Shown here piece by piece: positions 7,523-11,533 of a stretch of DNA of 11,533 bases. Under the pieces are notes generated by a model that was not told the origin of the DNA, ran no database searches, and saw only the letters and a program-made list of their open reading frames with translations. The position numbers and the translations under genes were made by a program. How positions within the stretch are numbered: the stretch's first letter is position 1; every line of letters begins with the position of its first letter. Origin of the DNA: Burkholderiales bacterium (GTDB lineage: Bacteria > Pseudomonadota > Gammaproteobacteria > Burkholderiales > CAIKXV01); contig JAIENF010000675.1 in assembly GCA_019751575.1 (NCBI GenBank), positions 1 through 11,533 of the forward strand, read 5' to 3'.

Positions 7523-7555
7523 AAAAAAGGGCCCGCCCGTTCAAAGGCGGTAGCC
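7523..7555 (-). terminator. Rho-independent terminator overlapping the 3' end of ubiE
   Basis: On the minus strand GGC-TA-CCGCC (7555-7546) pairs with GGCGG-GCC (7537-7530) across an 8-nt loop, followed by six T residues (7528-7523). The 5' arm contains the last sense codons of ubiE and the loop contains its TGA, so the hairpin overlaps the coding sequence. The two-base bulge weakens it slightly. Confidence 0.68.
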
Positions 7556-8275
7556 GCGATGAAGGGCGACCACGCCCGCGCTGAGGTTGAAATACTCGAC
7601 GCGTTCGAATCCTGCATCGACCATCATCTGCCTGAGGGTTTCCTGGTCGGGATGTTTCGCGATCGATTCGGCGAGATAGCGATAGCTGGCACTGTCGTCG
7701 GCGACCACCTTGCCCATCACCGGCAGCAACTGCATCGTGTACAGCCGATACAGCGGGTCGAGGGGCGACCAGACCTTCGAGAACTCGAGCACGAGCAGCC
7801 GCCCGCCGGGACGCAGCACCCGGAACATCTCGGCCAGCGCGACATCCTTGTGCGTCATGTTGCGCAGGCCGAACGCGACGCTGACGATGTCGAACGTCCG
7901 GTCGGGGAACGGCAGGTGCTCCGCATCGCAGCGCGCGACTTCGATCACCCGGCCCTCGTCGAGCATGCGATCGCGGCCGCGGGCGAGCATGGACGCGTTG
8001 ATGTCGGTCAGCAGCACCGTTCCCGTGGGGCCGACACGGTCCTGGAACGCGCGCGCGAGGTCTCCGGTGCCGCCTGCGATGTCGAGCACCCGCTGCCCGG
8101 GGCGCGCGCCACTCTGGTCGATGGTGAAGCGCTTCCAGAGCCGGTGCATCCCGCCCGACATCAGGTCGTTCATCAGGTCGTAGCGGTCGGCGACCGAGTC
8201 GAACACGCCGGCCACGCGCCGTGCCTTCTCTTCCTCGGCCACCGTTTCGAAGCCGAAATCGACCTTGCGCGTCAT
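7541..8275 (-). CDS. ubiE: Ubiquinone/menaquinone biosynthesis C-methyltransferase UbiE
   Basis: UbiE is the SAM-dependent methyltransferase that C-methylates the benzoquinol ring in ubiquinone synthesis (and demethylmenaquinol where menaquinone is made). The 244-residue protein has the family length. The first UbiE signature [16 protein letters not shown] is at 32-47. SAM-binding motif [13 protein letters not shown], is at 63-74, followed by the acidic post-motif residue D91 and [14 protein letters not shown] (116-129). The second signature [15 protein letters not shown] is at 152-166. The ATG at 8275-8273 is preceded by AAAGGA and overlaps the stop of the DUF971 gene as ATGA, so the two are probably translated in coupled fashion. 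A longer frame reaching back into the DUF971 gene has no family support. A terminator overlaps the 3' end. ubiJ and ubiB follow on the same strand after the Tim44-like gene. Confidence 0.97.
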   Translation of the reverse strand: MTRKVDFGFETVAEEEKARRVAGVFDSVADRYDLMNDLMSGGMHRLWKRFTIDQSGARPGQRVLDIAGGTGDLARAFQDRVGPTGTVLLTDINASMLARGRDRMLDEGRVIEVARCDAEHLPFPDRTFDIVSVAFGLRNMTHKDVALAEMFRVLRPGGRLLVLEFSKVWSPLDPLYRLYTMQLLPVMGKVVADDSASYRYLAESIAKHPDQETLRQMMVDAGFERVEYFNLSAGVVALHRGYRL

Positions 8276-8670
8276 CGGGTTCCTTTCGCCGCCTCGAGGC
8301 GCTGCAGGTAGCGCGCCCACATCGTGTCCTGCTTCATCCCGTAATCGTAGAGCAAGGCCCAGGAAAAGATGCCGGTGTCGTGGCCGTCCGAGAACACCAG
8401 CTTCACCGCATAGGTGCCCACGGGTTCGATGTCGGTGATCGTCACCTCCCGCTTGCCGACCTGCAACGTGCCTTCTCCGGGCCCATGTCCGCGGACCTCG
8501 GCCGACGGCGAATGGACGCGCAGGAACTCGCACGGCAGGGAGAACGTCCGGCCGTCGGAAAAGACCACCTCGAGCCGGTTCGACGCCTGATGGAGCACCA
8601 GGTCGGTAGGGCTCGGCGCGGGCGCGGCGGTGGCCTGCGCGGGCGTGGACGGGACGGCGGGATCGTGCAT
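8272..8670 (-). CDS. DUF971 (GBBH-like N-terminal domain) protein
   Basis: A 132-residue cytosolic protein with the DUF971 fold, the domain also found at the N-terminus of gamma-butyrobetaine hydroxylases and fused to some Mrp/ApbC Fe-S carriers. After a low-complexity Ala/Pro N-terminus (1-22) come the domain hallmarks: [33 protein letters not shown], then [22 protein letters not shown] (central beta strands), and [14 protein letters not shown] near the C-terminal third, followed by a helix ending in RLEAAKGTR. The function of the stand-alone form is not established; a metal-binding or Fe-S-related role is only an inference from the family. It sits directly before ubiE with an ATGA overlap, a common betaproteobacterial arrangement. 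The ATG at 8670-8668 is chosen over an upstream in-frame start because the extra residues look non-coding, but its Shine-Dalgarno is weak. Confidence 0.88.
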   Translation of the reverse strand: MHDPAVPSTPAQATAAPAPSPTDLVLHQASNRLEVVFSDGRTFSLPCEFLRVHSPSAEVRGHGPGEGTLQVGKREVTITDIEPVGTYAVKLVFSDGHDTGIFSWALLYDYGMKQDTMWARYLQRLEAAKGTR

Positions 8671-8679
8671 CGGGCGCTT

Positions 8680-8704
8680 GCGCTGCTGTAAAGGGTGACA
8701 GCGC
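8680..8704 (-). other. Inverted repeat in the leader of the DUF971 gene
   Basis: GCGCTG (8680-8685) and CAGCGC (8699-8704) are perfect inverted arms around a 13-nt spacer, with a nested alternative GCTGT/ACAGC. On the minus strand the spacer side includes CTGTCACC, which resembles a single Pho-box half-site. It lies just upstream of the DUF971 start and just downstream of a TATCAT -10-like element. It could be an operator or a leader hairpin; support is limited. Confidence 0.25.
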
Positions 8705-8734
8705 GCATGATACGCGCACGCAGGCGGACGCTGC

Positions 8735-8769
8735 CCCGTCACCGCAACGTCACACAGGCTTCATACAAT
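8735..8769 (+). promoter_or_regulatory. Pho-box-like array and -10 element of the phoB promoter
   Basis: Three units with an exact 11-bp period are visible: CCGTCACCGCA (8736-8746), ACGTCACACAG (8747-8757) and GCTTCATACAA (8758-8768). Their cores GTCA, GTCA and TTCA begin at 8738, 8749 and 8760. The known Pho box is built from 11-bp CTGTCAT-type units. A good -10, TACAAT, occupies 8764-8769, six nt after the second unit, so the first two units take the place of a -35 element as in PhoB-activated promoters. It lies 42 bp before the phoB ATG, consistent with autoregulation. Confidence 0.58.
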
Positions 8770-8810
8770 CGGCGGCGATACCCAACCGTCGCACCCGAGC
8801 AGGAAAACCG

Positions 8811-9500
8811 ATGCCCGCCACCATTCTGGTTGTCGAAGACGAACCGGCCATCCAGGAACTGATTGCATACAATCTGCGCCAGGCTGGCCATGAAGCGCTG
8901 CGCGCCGACACGGCAGAGCAGGCGCTGGACCTCGTGCGCAACGCGCTGCCCGACCTCGTGCTGCTCGACTGGATGCTGCCGGGACAGTCCGGCATCGAGT
9001 TCGCGAAGCGCATGAAGGCCGACAAGCGCACCCGCGAGGTGCCGATCATCATGCTGACCGCCCGGGCCGAGGAGCACGACAAGCTGCTCGGGCTGGAAAC
9101 CGGCGCCGACGACTACATCACCAAGCCGTTCTCGCCCCGCGAGCTCAACGCGCGGATCAAGGCGGTCCTGCGGCGCCGCGCCCCGGAAGCAACCGACGAC
9201 CGCGTCGAACTGGGCGGGCTGCAGATCGACCCGTCGAGCCATCGTGTCACCGCGGGCGACGTGGCCATCGTGCTCGGCCCGACGGAGTTCCGGCTGCTGC
9301 ACTACCTGATGACCCATGCCGAGCGGGTCCATTCGCGCGTACAGCTGCTCGACCAGGTCTGGGGAGACCACGTGTTCGTGGAAGAGCGCACCGTCGATGT
9401 GCACATCCGCCGCCTGCGCAAGGCCCTGGAACCGACCGGCCACGACGCGCTGGTACAGACCGTGCGCGGCAGCGGCTACCGGCTGTCCGCAGCGCCCTGA
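8811..9500 (+). CDS. phoB: Phosphate regulon response regulator PhoB
   Basis: PhoB is the OmpR/PhoB-type transcription factor that, when phosphorylated by PhoR under phosphate limitation, binds Pho boxes and activates uptake and scavenging genes. At 229 residues it has the usual PhoB length. The receiver domain (about 4-117) shows the acidic pair E9/D10, the phospho-acceptor D53 (LLDWMLPG), T83 (MLTAR) and K105 (TKPFSPREL). The C-terminal winged-helix domain (about 130-227) contains [15 protein letters not shown], the recognition region [14 protein letters not shown] and the final hairpin VRGSGYRL. The WMLPG and [10 protein letters not shown] segments are characteristic of PhoB rather than of other OmpR-family regulators. 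AGGAAAA precedes the ATG at good spacing. phoR follows 65 bp downstream, and a Pho-box-like array lies upstream. Confidence 0.95.
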   Translation: MPATILVVEDEPAIQELIAYNLRQAGHEALRADTAEQALDLVRNALPDLVLLDWMLPGQSGIEFAKRMKADKRTREVPIIMLTARAEEHDKLLGLETGADDYITKPFSPRELNARIKAVLRRRAPEATDDRVELGGLQIDPSSHRVTAGDVAIVLGPTEFRLLHYLMTHAERVHSRVQLLDQVWGDHVFVEERTVDVHIRRLRKALEPTGHDALVQTVRGSGYRLSAAP

Positions 9501-9504
9501 ACGG

Positions 9505-9523
9505 ACGTCGCGCGACGTAGAAT
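9505..9523 (+). other. Perfect 14-bp palindrome with an overlapping -10-like element between phoB and phoR
   Basis: ACGTCGCGCGACGT at 9505-9518 is fully self-complementary, beginning 4 nt after the phoB stop. Its last T begins TAGAAT (9518-9523), a 5-of-6 match to a -10 box, but no convincing -35 is present and the hairpin has no T tract. It could be an operator, a processing hairpin between phoB and phoR, or chance in GC-rich DNA. Confidence 0.28.
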
Positions 9524-9565
9524 CCGACATCCCCACGACGGGATTCGATCGAGGAAGGAGCGCAG

Positions 9566-10891
9566 GTGCGCGGATACTGGCGGGGAGCGGCAGGATGGCT
9601 CACCCTGTGGCTGGCGCTTGCAGCCATTGCTGCGACGTTCTTCGGTCCGCTCGAAGCACTGGCCGGGCTGGCTGCCTGGCTGGTGCTGCTGCATTTCCGG
9701 CAGGCCTGGCAGTTGCGCGCGCTGCTGCGCTGGCTGGAACAGCCGCCCGGCACGCCGGTGCCCCACGGGTCGGGCATCTGGGACGACGCGTTCTCCCGCC
9801 TCAACCGCCTCATGCGGCGACAGCGGCAGAGCGAGGCCGACCTGCGCAGCACCCTCGAGCGATTCCAGAGCGCGACGGCTGCAATGAACGAGGCGGTGAT
9901 CATCCTCGACGACCTGGACCGCATCGAATGGTGCAACCCGAGCGCCGAGCATTTCTTCGAGATCGATGCCGGACGCGACATCGGCCGCCAGCTCACCTAC
10001 ATCGTGCGCCAGCCACAGTTCGTCGAGTACCTCGACGGGCAGAACTTCGCCGAGCCGTTCGTGCTGCGCGGCGCCCGTGGCGGCGAGACCACGTTGTCGG
10101 TGCAGTTGATCCCCTACGGCGACCAGCAGAAGCTGGTGATCAGCAGGGACATCACGCGCTGGGAGCGTCTCGAGGCGATGCGCCGTGACCTGGTCGCCAA
10201 CGTGTCGCATGAACTCAGGACGCCGATCACCGTGCTCGCCGGCTACCTCGAGACGCTGAACGACCAGGAGATACCCGACCCGGTGTTCCAGAAGCGCGCG
10301 ATGGAACTGATGACGCAGCAGACCAGCCGGATGCAGAACCTGGTCGAGGACCTGCTTACCCTGTCCCGGCTCGAGAACGCACACGGCCCGTCAGCGGAAC
10401 AGCCGGTGGACGTGCCACGGCTGGTGCAGGGCCTGCACCATGAAGCGGTTGCGCTGTCCGCGGGCCGCCACCAGATCGTCCTCGACGTCGACCGCGATCT
10501 CTGGCTCACCGGTGCCGAAGGGGAATTGCGCAGCGCCTTCCTGAACCTGATCACCAATGCCATCCGGTACACGCCGGCCAGGGGCCGCATCACCATCCGC
10601 TGGCGGCCCGCGCAGGATGGGGGCGGCACGTTCTCGGTGGCCGACACCGGCATCGGCATCGCCCCGGAACACATTCCGCGCCTGACCGAACGGTTCTACC
10701 GCGTCGACCGCAGCCGATCGCGCGAGACCGGTGGCACCGGGCTCGGCCTGGCGATCGTGAAGTACGCGCTGTCGCATCACCAGGGGCGGCTGGAGGTCGA
10801 CAGCGAACCAGATCAGGGCAGCACGTTCAGCGCGATCTTCCCGGCCAGGCGCACCTGCGCCGCTCCCGTGGCGGCGAGCGAAACGGCCTGA
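9566..10891 (+). CDS. phoR: Phosphate regulon sensor histidine kinase PhoR
   Basis: PhoR is the inner-membrane histidine kinase that phosphorylates or dephosphorylates PhoB according to phosphate-transporter status. The 441-residue protein has two closely spaced N-terminal membrane helices (about 10-27 and 30-44) with almost no periplasmic loop, as usual for PhoR, which does not sense phosphate outside the cell directly. A linker helix (72-100) leads into a PAS domain (about 98-195, AMNEAVIILDD onward). The HisKA domain has the H box with H215 (NVSHELRTPITVLAGYLETL). The ATPase domain has the N box NLITNAIRYTP (327-337), G1 DTGIGI (360-365), an F box (ERFYRVD, 375-381) and G2 GGTGLGLAIVK (389-399). 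The GTG start has AAGGAG 5 nt upstream. It is in one unit with phoB and ends 2 bp from the convergent HIT gene. Confidence 0.95.
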   Translation: MRGYWRGAAGWLTLWLALAAIAATFFGPLEALAGLAAWLVLLHFRQAWQLRALLRWLEQPPGTPVPHGSGIWDDAFSRLNRLMRRQRQSEADLRSTLERFQSATAAMNEAVIILDDLDRIEWCNPSAEHFFEIDAGRDIGRQLTYIVRQPQFVEYLDGQNFAEPFVLRGARGGETTLSVQLIPYGDQQKLVISRDITRWERLEAMRRDLVANVSHELRTPITVLAGYLETLNDQEIPDPVFQKRAMELMTQQTSRMQNLVEDLLTLSRLENAHGPSAEQPVDVPRLVQGLHHEAVALSAGRHQIVLDVDRDLWLTGAEGELRSAFLNLITNAIRYTPARGRITIRWRPAQDGGGTFSVADTGIGIAPEHIPRLTERFYRVDRSRSRETGGTGLGLAIVKYALSHHQGRLEVDSEPDQGSTFSAIFPARRTCAAPVAASETA

Positions 10892-10893
10892 GG

Positions 10894-11358
10894 TCAATCC
10901 GTGGTGGAGAGTGCCGCCGCGATCGAAGCGGCCACGCCGCGTCCGTAATCCGCCACCGCCATGGGCAACCGGACCGGACTGCCGCCGCGCCGGGCAGCCC
11001 ACACCGGATCCGGGAAGTGCGGATCGCCACGGAAGCGCGGGATCACGTGCCAGTGGAGATGCGGGGTCATGTTGCCCAGGCTGGCGAGGTTGACCTTGTG
11101 CGGACGCAGCAGTTCGATCACCGCGCGTTCTGCAGCGAACACCGCCTCGATCAGGCATGCACGGTGCGCGCGATCGAGGTCAGTCATCTCGCGCACATGG
11201 CCCTGCCAGATGACGCGCAGGAAGCCGGGATAGTCGGGATCGTCGACGCGCACCACGCGCAGACGCCGATCGGACCAGAGGACTTCCCCGCCCGGGGTCG
11301 AACAGAGTTCGCAACCATCGGCAGCGGACACCGCCTGCGCCGCGGTCCCGATCGTCAT
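10894..11358 (-). CDS. HIT (histidine triad) family protein
   Basis: HIT proteins are nucleotide hydrolases or transferases acting on dinucleoside polyphosphates or nucleoside phosphoramidates. The 154-residue protein carries the active-site triad HLHWHV (H100, H102, H104) inside [14 protein letters not shown], preceded by a helix (about 62-85) and the conserved NLASLGN segment. An N-terminal CELC (C16, C19) resembles the CxxC of zinc-containing HIT subgroups, but the partner zinc ligands are not obvious. The C-terminal 40 residues ([14 protein letters not shown] onward) look like the tail of the betaproteobacterial HIT subgroup. The exact substrate is unknown. Its ATG overlaps the stop of the upstream lpdA gene as ATGA, so the two are likely cotranscribed. 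It ends 2 bp from the phoR stop on the other strand, leaving no room for a separate terminator. Confidence 0.9.
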   Translation of the reverse strand: MTIGTAAQAVSAADGCELCSTPGGEVLWSDRRLRVVRVDDPDYPGFLRVIWQGHVREMTDLDRAHRACLIEAVFAAERAVIELLRPHKVNLASLGNMTPHLHWHVIPRFRGDPHFPDPVWAARRGGSPVRLPMAVADYGRGVAASIAAALSTTD

Positions 11359-11533
11359 TTCCGCTTCGGCGGCGGCAGGTCGGTGCAGGTGCCTTCGGCG
11401 GCTTCGGCCGCGAGCCCGATCGATTCGCCCAGGGTCGGATGGGGATGGATGGTCTTGCCGATGTCGACGGCGTCGCAGCCCATCTCGATGGCGAGTGCGA
11501 CTTCGCCGATCAGGTCGCCGGCGTGGGTACCGA
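11355..11533 (-). CDS. lpdA: Dihydrolipoamide dehydrogenase (E3), C-terminal part only
   Basis: The window holds the last 58 codons of a gene that extends beyond the right edge. E3 is the FAD/NAD-dependent component of pyruvate and 2-oxoglutarate dehydrogenase complexes that reoxidises the dihydrolipoyl group. The visible part belongs to the dimerisation domain: [16 protein letters not shown], then [20 protein letters not shown]. In the latter, HPHPTLxES supplies the catalytic His-Glu pair used across the subunit interface. The protein ends with the short tail [10 protein letters not shown] and a TGA that overlaps the HIT start (ATGA). The FAD and NAD domains and the redox disulfide lie outside, so integrity cannot be judged. 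The long basic Pro/Lys tail is common in betaproteobacterial E3 proteins. Mercuric reductase or glutathione reductase paralogues are less likely because of the tail. Confidence 0.9.
   Translation of the reverse strand, partial: GTHAGDLIGEVALAIEMGCDAVDIGKTIHPHPTLGESIGLAAEAAEGTCTDLPPPKRK

Noticed and set aside
1..11533. CRISPR array, tRNA, insertion sequence or attachment-site repeats
   Set aside because: No regularly spaced repeats, cloverleaf-like segments, transposase frames or long terminal repeats were seen on either strand.

Overview
The window is high-GC DNA from a betaproteobacterium, most likely Burkholderiales. The placement rests on a Bug-type solute receptor, the DUF971-ubiE-Tim44-like-ubiJ-ubiB gene order, and a dihydrolipoamide dehydrogenase tail that looks betaproteobacterial. 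It reads as chromosomal housekeeping DNA. I saw no transposase, integrase, phage gene, tRNA, rRNA or CRISPR array.

Left part (1-2651, mostly + strand): a tripartite-tricarboxylate (Bug family) periplasmic receptor gene is broken by one in-frame TAG. It is followed by an FNR/Anr-like box with a well-placed -10 element, a possible 39-residue small ORF, and a membrane protein of the MgtC/SapB-DUF4010 type. The DUF4010 gene runs tail to tail into the next block.

Middle part (2668-8670, - strand, read right to left): DUF971 protein, ubiE, a Tim44-like membrane protein, ubiJ, ubiB and a sodium:solute symporter. This is the conserved ubiquinone-biosynthesis neighbourhood: UbiE is the C-methyltransferase, UbiJ the SCP2-like lipid-binding accessory factor and UbiB the ADCK-type ATPase. 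It appears split into three transcription units. DUF971-ubiE (ATGA overlap) ends in a terminator that begins inside the last codons of ubiE. The Tim44-like gene has a candidate RpoE-type promoter and its own strong terminator. ubiJ-ubiB (ATGA overlap) follows, with the symporter 66 bp downstream.

Right part (8671-11533): a divergent intergenic region carries a Pho-box-like array of three 11-bp units and a -10 element ahead of phoB-phoR (+ strand), the phosphate-starvation two-component system. No pst or phoU gene is adjacent. phoR ends 2 bp from the end of a convergent pair on the - strand: the C-terminal part of dihydrolipoamide dehydrogenase (cut by the window edge), overlapping by ATGA with a HIT-family nucleotide hydrolase/transferase.

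I found no clearly novel multi-gene system. The most useful observations are regulatory (FNR box, Pho box, RpoE-like promoter, the two terminators) plus the nonsense codon in the receptor gene.
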